In this document: positions 19,502-28,200 of the stretch, in pieces
How positions within the stretch are numbered: the first letter of the stretch is position 1
How the letters are laid out: each line of letters opens with the position of its first letter
From: Methanobrevibacter sp.
Lineage (GTDB): Archaea > Methanobacteriota > Methanobacteria > Methanobacteriales > Methanobacteriaceae
Assembly: GCF_017539065.1 (NCBI RefSeq)
Contig: NZ_JAFYHP010000031.1
Coordinates: 94,560 to 158,559 of the forward strand
Direction of reading: 5' to 3'
DNA length: 64,000 nucleotides
Translations under genes and position numbers: made by a program
Notes under the pieces: generated by a model
The model's database searches: none
What the model was told of the DNA's origin: nothing
What the model saw: the letters and a program-made list of their open reading frames with translations, nothing else

Positions 19502-19866
19502 TTCCTACCCCCTGATTGAACTAATAATCTCCCTGCCAATATCTCATCAAAGACATACCATATTCTGTTTTCAGATTGAACCAATTCCTTTAACTCATAA
19601 ATTGAATCAGATTCAATGATATATCCAAATTCATTATAATAATATTTATTTTCAATAACTTGAACTCTAAACAGTCCAGTTTCATTCTCCAAGTAATTCA
19701 GCTTTAGCTCCATTGTTAGAAGTTCCTCAAAGAACAGAAGAACTTCTTTAAGTTCACAATCTTTAATTCCTGATAAGTCTAAAATTCCATAATCAATTTC
19801 CCTTAACGTTTCAACATTTAAAAATTCACCAATCTCTACCGTATATTTATCCCAATTAAACTCCAT
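19498..19866 (-). CDS. Unknown protein sharing a domain with the following zinc-ribbon protein
   Basis: 122 residues, acidic, no signal or membrane segment. Residues about 62-115 look homologous to the C-terminal domain of the adjacent 98-residue protein (SDSIYELKELVQSENRIWYVF against ADSLEELEELVRIHKFPWMEL). The N-terminal 60 residues are unlike anything I recognise. The ribosome site AGAGGT sits 7 nt before the start and 9 bp after the stop of the small membrane gene. The 4-bp overlap with the next gene shows translational coupling. Confidence 0.6.
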   Translation of the reverse strand: MEFNWDKYTVEIGEFLNVETLREIDYGILDLSGIKDCELKEVLLFFEELLTMELKLNYLENETGLFRVQVIENKYYYNEFGYIIESDSIYELKELVQSENRIWYVFDEILAGRLLVQSGGRK

Positions 19867-19875
19867 TGAAACCTC

Positions 19876-20031
19876 TTAAATCAATAACATCCACAACAAA
19901 CATAAATTAAGCAAAAACATTATATACGAACTTCTATTATTATCCCCTCTAATCAATAATGTGTATAGCACTAATGCTAATGAAATTAATATTACAATCA
20001 ACTGTACAACTGTTACAAGACTGTTAATCAT
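19876..20031 (-). CDS. 51-residue membrane protein
   Basis: The start ATG (20031-20029) overlaps the TGA stop of the upstream gene in an ATGA junction, and GGAGGGG lies 5-10 nt before it. The product has two hydrophobic helices, residues about 4-27 (LVTVVQLIVILISLALVLY) and about 36-51 (SYIMFLLNLCLLWMLLI), joined by the polar turn IRGDNNRS. The ninth base after its stop is followed by the ribosome site of the next gene. Placement in a tightly coupled operon and a strong ribosome site support it as real. Function is unknown. Confidence 0.65.
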   Translation of the reverse strand: MINSLVTVVQLIVILISLALVLYTLLIRGDNNRSSYIMFLLNLCLLWMLLI

Positions 20032-20549
20032 AGTATCATCCCCTCCATAATCTCAATAACCTTTTTGTTTAAAGGATTTTCAAGTGAAATAAATTTCTCA
20101 TTTGCTTTGCTTGATCCAAACTCGGCAAAGTAGGGGGTCTGTCCACAACCTCCTTCAATAGTTGCTCCAAAAGTAACCTCGGAACCTTTTACTTTAATCC
20201 CGAAGTCTGCAAATTCAAATATTAAGACATCATCAATGTCTTTTGTTCTAAATTCTTCTTTATTGTCACCATATTCCAATTCGAATACAGATTCACCATC
20301 AATTTCACTAGCTGTTGCAAATACAAGACGGATATATATTCCATCCTCATTTGCCTTACGATTCAAGAATTCAAAGAATTCGTCATTCATTTCATCGAAT
20401 GTATACTTTTCATCTGCCTTCCCAGCATAGGTCGGCATGTAATCATTGGATGTAATTTCATCCACATAGAAATGAAATTCCTCATTTCCCGCTACAGAGT
20501 TTTCAACAGTCTTTTTAACATTTAAATTGATATTTCTCTTAATTTCCAT
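20028..20549 (-). CDS. Unknown soluble protein, first gene of a four-gene operon
   Basis: 173 residues from the ATG at 20549, which has GGAGAG 6 nt upstream. An in-frame TTG at 20597 would add 16 residues but has no ribosome site. The protein is acidic, beta-rich, with a conserved-looking EGGCGQTPYFAEFGSS near residue 130. No signal peptide or known motif was recognised. The frame stays open upstream of the ATG through a hydrophobic stretch (AYWTILATAIVELGYIL) back to a stop at 20652, so a longer product with a membrane anchor from an unusual start cannot be excluded. The long leader is described separately. Confidence 0.6.
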   Translation of the reverse strand: MEIKRNINLNVKKTVENSVAGNEEFHFYVDEITSNDYMPTYAGKADEKYTFDEMNDEFFEFLNRKANEDGIYIRLVFATASEIDGESVFELEYGDNKEEFRTKDIDDVLIFEFADFGIKVKGSEVTFGATIEGGCGQTPYFAEFGSSKANEKFISLENPLNKKVIEIMEGMIL

Positions 20550-20649
20550 TAATTTCTCTCCAAATGATGATAGTTTTTGTTTAAGGATATAACCCAACTC
20601 AACGATAGCCGTTGCTAGAATAGTCCAATAAGCAATTCTGTAAATTTTC

Positions 20650-20865
20650 GCTTAATCTTGGTGAAATTTAGATTAAGCATTATAAGTCTAAAAGAACACT
20701 ACACTCCAATATGTAGTTGATTTTAGTTGTGGTGTCATTTTTATCAGCCTCCAATGTTAAAAAGTTCGTACAGAGTCTAAATTCATAATTTTCTTTAAAT
20801 GATGTGGTTAAATTATTTCGATAATTTAAAGTGTATAATAATTTATGGTTCCTATAATATATAAA
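20650..20865 (-). promoter_or_regulatory. Promoter and long leader of the unknown operon, with hairpin
   Basis: On the minus strand a canonical TATA box (TTTATATATT, 20865-20856) predicts transcription from about 20832, leaving a leader of roughly 280 nt before the ATG at 20549. The leader holds a ribosome site with a 16-codon reading frame (20738-20688) and then a perfect 9-bp hairpin (20650-20658 with 20670-20678, 11-nt loop). A leader of this length with a short frame and hairpin suggests translational or attenuation control. The 339-bp gap to the next gene contains nothing else that I can identify. Confidence 0.45.
20688..20738 (-). CDS. Possible 16-residue leader peptide
   Basis: ATG at 20738, preceded by a perfect GGAGG (20752-20748) with 9-nt spacing. 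The frame encodes MTPQLKSTTYWSVVFF and stops at 20688. The ribosome site is as good as those of the real genes nearby, which is unusual for a random frame. Ten bases after the stop begins the region of the 9-bp hairpin. It could be a regulatory leader peptide or a relic. Confidence 0.3.
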   Translation of the reverse strand: MTPQLKSTTYWSVVFF

Positions 20866-20936
20866 TGTTTTGTTTTTTTAACATTTGAAGAAGAATTTTG
20901 GAAGTTAAAAATTAAAAAAAAATAAGTAATGGAGAA

Positions 20937-22601
20937 CTATAATTCTCCTCTTTCACGACGTTCGTCTAGAAGTTTAAGACCTAAATCTCCTAATTTGTAT
21001 TTTTGGATTTTACCACTTGTTGTTAGTGGGAATTCATCAACGAAGAACACATATTTAGGTACTTTAAACCTTGCAATTGATCCAATACAGAAATCACGGA
21101 TATCCTCTTCAGTCACATCTTCAAATCCATTCTCTTTAATGATGAATGCGCCTACAATTTCTCCGTACTTTTCATCTGGAATTCCTGCAACTTGAACATC
21201 CTGAACACAATCATGAGTAAATAAGAATTCTTCAATTTCACGTGGATAAATGTTTTCTCCACCTCTAATAATCATGTCTTTGATACGGCCCACAATTGAG
21301 TAGTATCCGTCTTCATCCACTGTTGCAAGGTCTCCTGAGTGTAACCATCCGTCAGGTTCAATAGTTTCAGCGGTTTTTTCAGGCATGTTATAATATCCTT
21401 TCATAACATTAAAACCTCTACACATTATCTCGCCTGTTTCACCAGGACCTAACTCTTCACCAGTTTCAGGGTCAACGATTTTCACTTCAATGTTTGGGAA
21501 TTTTCTTCCCACAGTATTGATTTTTTTCTCAAATGAATCGGCAGCATTGGTTTGTGTAAAACCCGGTCCTGCTTCAGTAAGCCCATAAACACTAGTAATC
21601 TCTTTCATGTTCATTTTTTCAATTGCATCTTTCATGGTTTCAACAGGACAAGTTGATCCTGCCATAATTCCTGTACGTAGTGAACTCATGTCAAACATGT
21701 CGAACATTGGATGGTTCATCATTCCGATGAACATGGTAGGAACGCCATAAACTGATGTGCATTTTTCTTTTTGAATTGAAGAAATAGCTAAAAGCGGATC
21801 ATATTCCTCTAAAACAACCATGGTGGAACCATGAGTTATGACCGCCATTACTCCTAAAACAGTTCCAAAACAATGGAAAAGAGGCACTTGTAAGAGCAAT
21901 CTGTCTTTTTCAGTGTAATTCATGTTTTCTCCAATATAATAACCATCATTTAAAATGTTACGGCTGGAAAGCATTACACCTTTAGGAAAACCTTCAGTTC
22001 CTGAAGTGTACTGCATATTAATTACATCATATTGACTTACTGCATCTTTTACTTTTTGATACTCCTCTTCATCATAGTTCATTCCAAGTAATAATAATTC
22101 ATTAGTATTAAACATTCCACGGTGTTTTTCTTGACCTACATGGAAAATAAATTTTAAATATGGGAATTTTTCAGATACTAAGTTTCCTCTTGCACTTGTT
22201 TTAAGTTCCGGGACAAGTTCATTAATAATATCAAAATAACTTGTATCCCTAAATCCATCGGTCATTGCTAAAGCTTTCATCTCGGATTGGCCTAATACAT
22301 AATCTAATTCATGAGCCTGATATGCTGTGTTAACTGTCACTATTGTTGCACCTATTTTAGAAGTTGCAAACATATATGTTAACCATTCAGGGACATTTTT
22401 TGCCCAAATTCCAACACGATCGCCTTTTTCAATTCCAATAGCTAGCATTCCTTTTGCTAGGTTATCTACTCTTTCATTAAATTCTTCATATGTGAATCTT
22501 AAATTTCTATCCGGATAAACAATAAATTCATGATCTGGTTGCTTTTCAACCATTGATTCGAAAAATTTTCCAATTGGTAATTCTGTAAATAATTCGCTCA
22601 T
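20937..22601 (-). CDS. AMP-forming acyl-CoA synthetase (fatty-acid or short-chain acid CoA ligase)
   Basis: 554 residues of the ANL superfamily. The P-loop [11 protein letters not shown] lies near residue 195, the A5 motif [11 protein letters not shown] near 345, the hinge and Asp [12 protein letters not shown] near 440, [16 protein letters not shown] and the catalytic Lys in [10 protein letters not shown] near residue 531. It forms an acyl-adenylate and then the CoA thioester. The substrate cannot be told from sequence. A HTH-cupin regulator is encoded just upstream on the same strand, which suggests regulation by the organic acid or its CoA ester. Confidence 0.88.
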   Translation of the reverse strand: MSELFTELPIGKFFESMVEKQPDHEFIVYPDRNLRFTYEEFNERVDNLAKGMLAIGIEKGDRVGIWAKNVPEWLTYMFATSKIGATIVTVNTAYQAHELDYVLGQSEMKALAMTDGFRDTSYFDIINELVPELKTSARGNLVSEKFPYLKFIFHVGQEKHRGMFNTNELLLLGMNYDEEEYQKVKDAVSQYDVINMQYTSGTEGFPKGVMLSSRNILNDGYYIGENMNYTEKDRLLLQVPLFHCFGTVLGVMAVITHGSTMVVLEEYDPLLAISSIQKEKCTSVYGVPTMFIGMMNHPMFDMFDMSSLRTGIMAGSTCPVETMKDAIEKMNMKEITSVYGLTEAGPGFTQTNAADSFEKKINTVGRKFPNIEVKIVDPETGEELGPGETGEIMCRGFNVMKGYYNMPEKTAETIEPDGWLHSGDLATVDEDGYYSIVGRIKDMIIRGGENIYPREIEEFLFTHDCVQDVQVAGIPDEKYGEIVGAFIIKENGFEDVTEEDIRDFCIGSIARFKVPKYVFFVDEFPLTTSGKIQKYKLGDLGLKLLDERRERGEL

Positions 22602-22631
22602 ATTTTCACCTCAATTTTTTTAATAAAATAA

Positions 22632-22735
22632 CTAAACCAAAATACAAATCATTAATGCAATCCCAATTGCAATGTTAAGTAGAAACCCAAATCCTCTGTG
22701 AAAAATTTATTTGGTTTGAAAGTTATTTTATTCAC
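22632..22735 (-). pseudogene. Possible small membrane-protein gene with a one-base frame break
   Basis: A GTG at 22735 with GGAGAG 6 nt upstream and 11 bp after the regulator stop opens a frame MNKITFKPNKFFTEDLG that stops at 22652. In the neighbouring frame the same stretch continues as FGFLLNIAIGIALMICILV, a good transmembrane helix, ending at 22632. The two halves join if one base is slipped in the run AAATTTTTC. It may be a frameshifted relic, a programmed shift or a sequencing error, or the hydrophobic frame may be chance. Confidence 0.3.
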
Positions 22736-22746
22736 TTTTCTCTCTC

Positions 22747-23319
22747 CTAGTATGGTGTATATAATACGGCGAGTATTTTTGCCTTATCGTTTCCACTTGC
22801 GTGAAGGTGGTGTGGCACTACTGAATCATAAAAGATTGTGTCTCCTTCGCCAATTGTGAAGGCATCTTTACCGTAGATTACTTCAATTTCTCCTTCTAAA
22901 ACATAGATGAACTCTTCACCTTCGTGAGAGGATAATTCTTTTTCTCCTTCCTCATAATCAATGTCAATGATGAATGGGTCTATGTTCCTGTCTATTTTAC
23001 CTGCACCTAATGAGTGGAATTCTAAGTTAGTTGCGTTTGTAACGTCTTCTCTGCCTGAGAAGTATAATGAGTTTTCGGTTTTTCCACCACGGGTTACAAC
23101 AGGTCCGAGTTCTGGAGTGTCATCTAAGAATGTTCCGAGGCGTACGCCTAATGCCCTTGCCATTTTAGTTAATGGTGTAAGGGACGGAATGACTTCTCCG
23201 TTTTCCATAGCTTGTAAAACTTCAAGTTTTACGCCACTTTTTTCAGCAAGTTCTTCGATAGACATATTCTGTCTAGCTCTAATATCTTTGATTTTTTGTG
23301 CAAAATCTTCGTTTGTCAT
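22747..23319 (-). CDS. XRE-family HTH regulator with C-terminal cupin sensor domain
   Basis: 190 residues. Residues about 6-62 are a lambda-repressor-like HTH (IRARQNMSIEELAEKSGVKLEVLQAMENG). Residues about 110-185 form a cupin (EGEEFIYVLEGEIEVIYG, GDTIFYDSVVPHHLHA), the small-ligand sensor of this class. It precedes the acyl-CoA synthetase on the same strand by about 145 bp and probably controls it. The 368-bp gap upstream carries its promoter and the elements of the divergent acetyltransferase unit. Confidence 0.85.
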   Translation of the reverse strand: MTNEDFAQKIKDIRARQNMSIEELAEKSGVKLEVLQAMENGEVIPSLTPLTKMARALGVRLGTFLDDTPELGPVVTRGGKTENSLYFSGREDVTNATNLEFHSLGAGKIDRNIDPFIIDIDYEEGEKELSSHEGEEFIYVLEGEIEVIYGKDAFTIGEGDTIFYDSVVPHHLHASGNDKAKILAVLYTPY

Positions 23320-23501
23320 ATTATTTTCACTTCTTTGGATTTTTACTTAATAAATTAAGTTATTTATAATTATATTTAATTAGATATTTAAAAGTATCTT
23401 GCATTTTGCCTTTTTTATAAAAAATTTCTTGTTTGAACATGAAAAAAGTTAAAAGATAATTGTTAATCAATTATTAATTGAAATGAAAACTGATTTAAAT
23501 G

Positions 23502-23540
23502 GGTACGATTAACTTAAAAAGGTATAATTAACCTTAAAAA
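23502..23540. repeat. Two tandem imperfect 19-20-bp repeats
   Basis: GGTACGATTAACTTAAAAA (23502-23520) is followed directly by GGTATAATTAACCTTAAAAA (23521-23540). They lie just upstream of the TATA-like AATATATG at 23551-23558, a position suited to a regulator. The divergent HTH-cupin gene (start 23319) is a natural candidate for the binding protein, but this is inference. Confidence 0.35.
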
Positions 23541-23575
23541 TAAGAAAAATAATATATGCTTTGAGAACATATGAT

Positions 23576-23669
23576 TATATGTAGAGAAATTCCTATTTCT
23601 TTACAAAGTTATGTAGAAATAAACTATATTAGTAGATGAGAACTAGTAAGACTGGAATTTTCCAGTCTT
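23576..23669 (+). ncRNA. Candidate small RNA or structured leader upstream of the acetyltransferase
   Basis: Downstream of a TATA-like AATATATG (23551-23558), the predicted transcript would begin near 23578. It opens with a 10-bp hairpin (23581-23590 with 23595-23604, tetraloop TCCT, one G-U pair) and ends in a perfect 9-bp stem (23648-23656 with 23661-23669) followed by ATTTT. That is the layout of a small RNA with terminator, or of an attenuator in front of the acetyltransferase gene, whose start is about 37 bp further on. No reading frame or known riboswitch was recognised in it. Confidence 0.35.
23648..23669 (+). terminator. Hairpin terminator-like structure
   Basis: AAGACTGGA (23648-23656) pairs perfectly with TCCAGTCTT (23661-23669) around a 4-nt loop, and ATTTT follows. 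It stands between the promoter region and the acetyltransferase start, so it would end a short upstream RNA or regulate read-through. Confidence 0.5.
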
Positions 23670-23705
23670 ATTTTAAAAACTATTTTAATGAGGGGCAATA
23701 AACAA

Positions 23706-24278
23706 TTGAACATGGAACTACAAGAATATTTGGATTATGTAAATAGTGGAAAAAGAATAATTGGGGGCTCACATGAGCATCTTTTCATGACCGAAAAGCT
23801 TAATGAAGCTTTAGAAATTACCCACAAAATCAATAATGAATATCATAGCCCTGAAGAAATTCAGGAATTATTTGCAGAACTAACCTTAAAGCCGGCTAAC
23901 AAGACTTTACGTTTAATGCCTCCTTTCAACACAGACTTTGGTAAAAATATCCACATAGGTGAAAATGTTTTTATCAATTCCGGTTGCAAAATGCAAGACC
24001 AGGGAGGAATATACATTGGCAACAACGTTTTAATAGGACATAATGCATGTTTACTGACATTAAACCATGATATGGATCCTGAAAACAGGGCAGATATGCA
24101 TCCTAAACCAATTTTCATAGAAGATAAAGCATGGCTGGGTTCAAACGTTACAGTTCTGCCTGGCGTTAGGATTGGTGAAGGCGCAGTTGTTGCAGCAGGA
24201 GCAGTTGTCACAAAAGACGTTCCGGCCAATAGTGTTGTTGGTGGCGTGCCTGCAAGAATCATTAAAAAAATTGAATAA
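23706..24278 (+). CDS. Sugar O-acetyltransferase (maltose/galactoside acetyltransferase-like)
   Basis: About 190 residues of the left-handed beta-helix hexapeptide family. The N-terminal region GGSHEHLFMTEKLNEALEITHKIN is the Mac domain seen in maltose and NodL-type acetyltransferases. The hexapeptide turns GKNIHIGENVFINSGC, GNNVLIGHNACLLTLNHD (with the catalytic His), VTVLPGVRIGEGAVVAAGAVVTKD and the terminal GVPARIIKKI are all visible. It transfers acetyl from acetyl-CoA to a sugar hydroxyl. The start is uncertain: AGGGG at 23691 fits the TTG at 23706 best, while ATGs at 23688 and 23712 are alternatives. Confidence 0.85.
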   Translation: MNMELQEYLDYVNSGKRIIGGSHEHLFMTEKLNEALEITHKINNEYHSPEEIQELFAELTLKPANKTLRLMPPFNTDFGKNIHIGENVFINSGCKMQDQGGIYIGNNVLIGHNACLLTLNHDMDPENRADMHPKPIFIEDKAWLGSNVTVLPGVRIGEGAVVAAGAVVTKDVPANSVVGGVPARIIKKIE

Positions 24279-24471
24279 TCCTCACGATTCCAAACCATAA
24301 TTTAATTAATTCTAACTGCAATTAAAATTATAGTTAAACATTATCCTTTCAAATATTCAAGTAGAAATTTAATTAAATGTAATAAGATATTGAATATGAA
24401 AAATATACTAACCAATATCTACATATATTAATACAAACAAAGTTTTAATCAATAAAAAAGGACTGTTTTAT

Positions 24472-25182
24472 ATGTTAAGTATTACCCAATGTTACTTAGA
24501 TTTTGTTGATAAAATCTTAAAAACCGGAAAAGAAACCTATAAGGACTCCAATCATCATTTATTAGAAAGTTTAGGAAACTTTTATGTAATAGATGACCCA
24601 TTGGATTTGAAATTTAGAGCAAAATATCAAAATTATACAACTGAAATGATGTTGGCTGACATTAAATCTGGAAAATATGATTTGGAAGCATGCCCAATTA
24701 AAAGCGATGCATTATATGAATATGTACGGTCAGTGGAAGATCCGGATATAATCAACAACACTCAAGGATTCGTATACACTTACCCAAACCGTATCTTCGC
24801 TCATTTTGATGTTGACCAATTCGAAACAATGAAAAAAAGAATTTTAACCGCGACCGGATCAAACCGTGCGGTGGCAGTTACAATTAATCCTATTGAAGAT
24901 GCTGAAGAAGAGGACATTCCTTGCCTTCAATTCTTGCAGTGCCTTGTACGTGACAATGAGCTTACAATCCACTGTATATTCAGAAGTAATGATATTTTCG
25001 GTGCTTTTTACTCAAATATGTTTTTCATAGCATATTTAGGCCTTAAAATGAAAGAAGAAGTTAACAAAGAAATAATGGGTGAAAAATTAAACTTCGGCGG
25101 AGTTCACTACCACTCAACTTCAGGCCATATTTATAATACTGATATTAAAGCAGCACGTAAATTGATAAAAGCAAATAAATAA
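24472..25182 (+). CDS. thyA: Thymidylate synthase, archaeal type
   Basis: 236 residues, the short archaeal form of the dTMP synthase/dCMP hydroxymethylase family. The nucleophile is Cys151 in DIPCLQFLQC, followed by the phosphate-binding HCIFRSNDIFGAFYSNMFFIAYLGL, corresponding to the RS-x-D and the N of the bacterial enzyme, and GVHYHSTSGHIY near the C-terminus. It methylates dUMP to dTMP using a reduced pterin. It is a single transcription unit with TATA-like ATATATTA near 24424 and shares its terminator with the convergent peptidase gene. Confidence 0.82.
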   Translation: MLSITQCYLDFVDKILKTGKETYKDSNHHLLESLGNFYVIDDPLDLKFRAKYQNYTTEMMLADIKSGKYDLEACPIKSDALYEYVRSVEDPDIINNTQGFVYTYPNRIFAHFDVDQFETMKKRILTATGSNRAVAVTINPIEDAEEEDIPCLQFLQCLVRDNELTIHCIFRSNDIFGAFYSNMFFIAYLGLKMKEEVNKEIMGEKLNFGGVHYHSTSGHIYNTDIKAARKLIKANK

Positions 25183-25210
25183 GATTTAATTTTTAATTTT
25201 AATCTTATTT
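25177..25210. terminator. Bidirectional terminator between thyA and the peptidase-adhesin gene
   Basis: AAATAAGATT (25177-25186) pairs perfectly with AATCTTATTT (25201-25210). The thyA stop (25180-25182) and the stop of the convergent gene (25188-25186) both lie in the left arm or next to it. A T-rich stretch follows on the plus strand. Confidence 0.55.
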
Positions 25211-28200
25211 TTTATTTGTAGCTTACCATATCTTGTTTTTATGGTATATTTTCCTTTTTTATATTTATTTTTAATTTTTAAGGTGGCTTTTCCTTTATTA
25301 TTTGTTTTGATTTTGTAGGTTTTACCCTTAAATTTAAACTTGACCTTTTTATTTTTCAATATCTTGCCTTCAGAGTCAAGGATTTTTGCGGTGAATTTGA
25401 TGGTTTTTCCTTTTTTAACAATTATATTCTTGGTTATGATAGTTGTTTTGACGACTATTTTATTGGATACCTTGAAACCTTTATATTCAGCAATTATCTT
25501 ATATGAATCCGGCTTTAGATTAATTTTAAAAGAAGCATATCCCTTATTATCAGTGGTTCTTGTGTATTTGACATTATTAATTGTGAAAGTGATCTTAGCG
25601 CCTTTGGCGACATTACCGTTATCATCGAACACTTTAACCCTGTAGTATTTGCCTGCACCGTAATACATTTCCAGGTTTGAATTTTCTGTAATTCTTTTGA
25701 CAACATTAACTGTTTGAATCTTAAACTCACCTGTGACTACATTAACAACAGTAATCTTATAAGAACCTGGGGAAAGCTTAAGGTTATAATTCAATTTTCC
25801 ATTGGCGTCTGTCTTCAAGTCATAAAGGGAGTTGCCAATCAAAAGAGTCACTTCACCATTGACCAAATTATTTCCATCTGAATCAGTTAAAACTGCAATA
25901 TAATTAGAATTGTAAGTATAAGATAATGTGGAAGGCAATACAATTGTTGATTTGATTATAATGTTTCTGATTGCTTCTGATTTTAAGTATTTCTCTCCTT
26001 CAGGACATATAATTTCAATTTTATATGTTCCTGGGTTCAAATCAACTTTAACATTTGCAATACCCATATCATTAGTTATAGATTGCTTGGTAGTAGTTCC
26101 AACTATGAACCTGATGATTTTGCCAACAATCGGATTGTTATTCATATCAGATAGCCTAATGGAATAAGTGAAGTCTTCACCATAAGAAATAGTGCTATCG
26201 TTCGCTTCAATAAAGGTTTTTAAATATTTTATATCAAATGAATCAGTGAAATTATTGCAATTGTAGCAATTGGAATTAACATATGCTTTAACATCATGTA
26301 TTCCATAGTACACATCAGTTAAAACCAATTTTCCAACTCCATTTGTCATGGTCACATTATGGGTTGATTGGTCTACAACAACATGAACTGTTTCATTTAT
26401 TGGTTTAGATAACTGGATATTGATTTGAGCATCAGTGACATCAACGGTAATGTTTAAATCAATTTCAAGATTTCCTTTATTGATTGTAAATGTTTTCTGT
26501 GAAGAGGAACTGTTAAAACCTACTTTTTCAAAGCTGGCAGTAATCGTATTATTTCCAATATTTTCAAAAAGGTGGTATAGGCTAGCTGCCCCATCCACAA
26601 TTTCTACAACATAATCCATTCCGTCAATACTTAAAGTGACATTGCCGAATAAAACCGGATTTCCATATTGATTTAATACAACAGCCTTAATTAAGCAAGG
26701 ATTTTCCGGATTTTCAACGGATATGTCAATTGTAGTGTTAACAGGATTTAAAATGGTGAATGCTTTAATACAAGCCACTTGTGAAGCATAATTATGAGAG
26801 GAATATGCCCAAACTAATTCATATAAATCTGTCCAATGTTCACCATCATAACTTATAAATGATATATTTTCATAAAATAACTGTTTGTTTATTGGAACAC
26901 CACTAGCAATTATATCCTCAGAAATTGGAACACTTGCCTCTTTATCAACAGTTATTTTAAATTCGACTTCAAAAATATCTCCAAAATTAAGTGGAATAAA
27001 ATTACTCAATTCTATTGTTGAATAACTAGAAGTTGATTTGCCTGATTGAGTATGTTTTAAGATATTATTTACATAGATAGATAAATCCCAAGATGTATCT
27101 TTTTCAAAATATGTTGAAACAGCAGATAAATATTCATTATCACTAGCAATGAATTTATTTTTATACCAAACAGTATTTGATGAATTTAAAAAGAAATCTG
27201 TTCTTCCACTAACATCATATTGGTAATTTTTATCATATTTTATTGATTCATTGAACAAGAAAACATATGTTGAATAAGGCTTATTTAAAGGAGCTAAAGA
27301 AGTATCATAATAAGAAACATAATAATAACCTCCTTCTCCAGAACTAGGACCCCAACTATTTTTAATTATCCAAGCACCATCTCCTGAAGGTGTTGTTTTA
27401 AAGTTATTTCTTGAATAATTATCATCCCAACCAACAATAGCTACTGCATGGTTTGCTCCTTTATCCGTTTTATACCAGTAAATATTTTTTCCATTAACAT
27501 AATAATTAGTTCCATCCTCATTAGATTGATACCAATGAATACTTGTTGAAACAGCTCCATAACTAATTATTGCTCTTTTAATTTCATCATTATCTGTGAA
27601 GCTAGTTCTTTTTAAAAATAAAATGTTTTGAATATGGAAAATACTATTTAAAACAGGAGATAATACTTCGTTAAGTATATATTTATCATCACTTTCATTA
27701 ACTGGCCCCAACCAACTTACAAGATAAGCATGACCCATACGGTCATAGCCTCCAGTATTTGTTTCCATATCCCAACCATAACTTGAAAATTTGGACATTA
27801 AATTTTTCATATTTTCTTCAGATAGATCATAAGTGAATCCAGTTGCCTTTAAAATACATGATTCAAGAGAAGCAATTGACGCAAATGCCCAGCAATTTCC
27901 ATTATTACCTTGATTTTTAACAGGGGTGACCATATACTCATTTCTTAAATCATAACTGCTTGGTAAAGTTAAATTATATAATGAATCGGATTGAATGAGC
28001 ATGTAGTTTTGAGAATTATAATTGATATTAATGGCTTCACATTCATAAACATCATTTTCAAAGCTTGCGACATTATTGAAAAATGAATTCATTAGGGAGT
28101 CATTCAAAACGGAATTATGATTAAAATTTCTGCCAATTGCTGAATAAACTGCTCCTGCAATACTTCCTGCAGTATTATTAGTAAAATTATTATTAAATGG

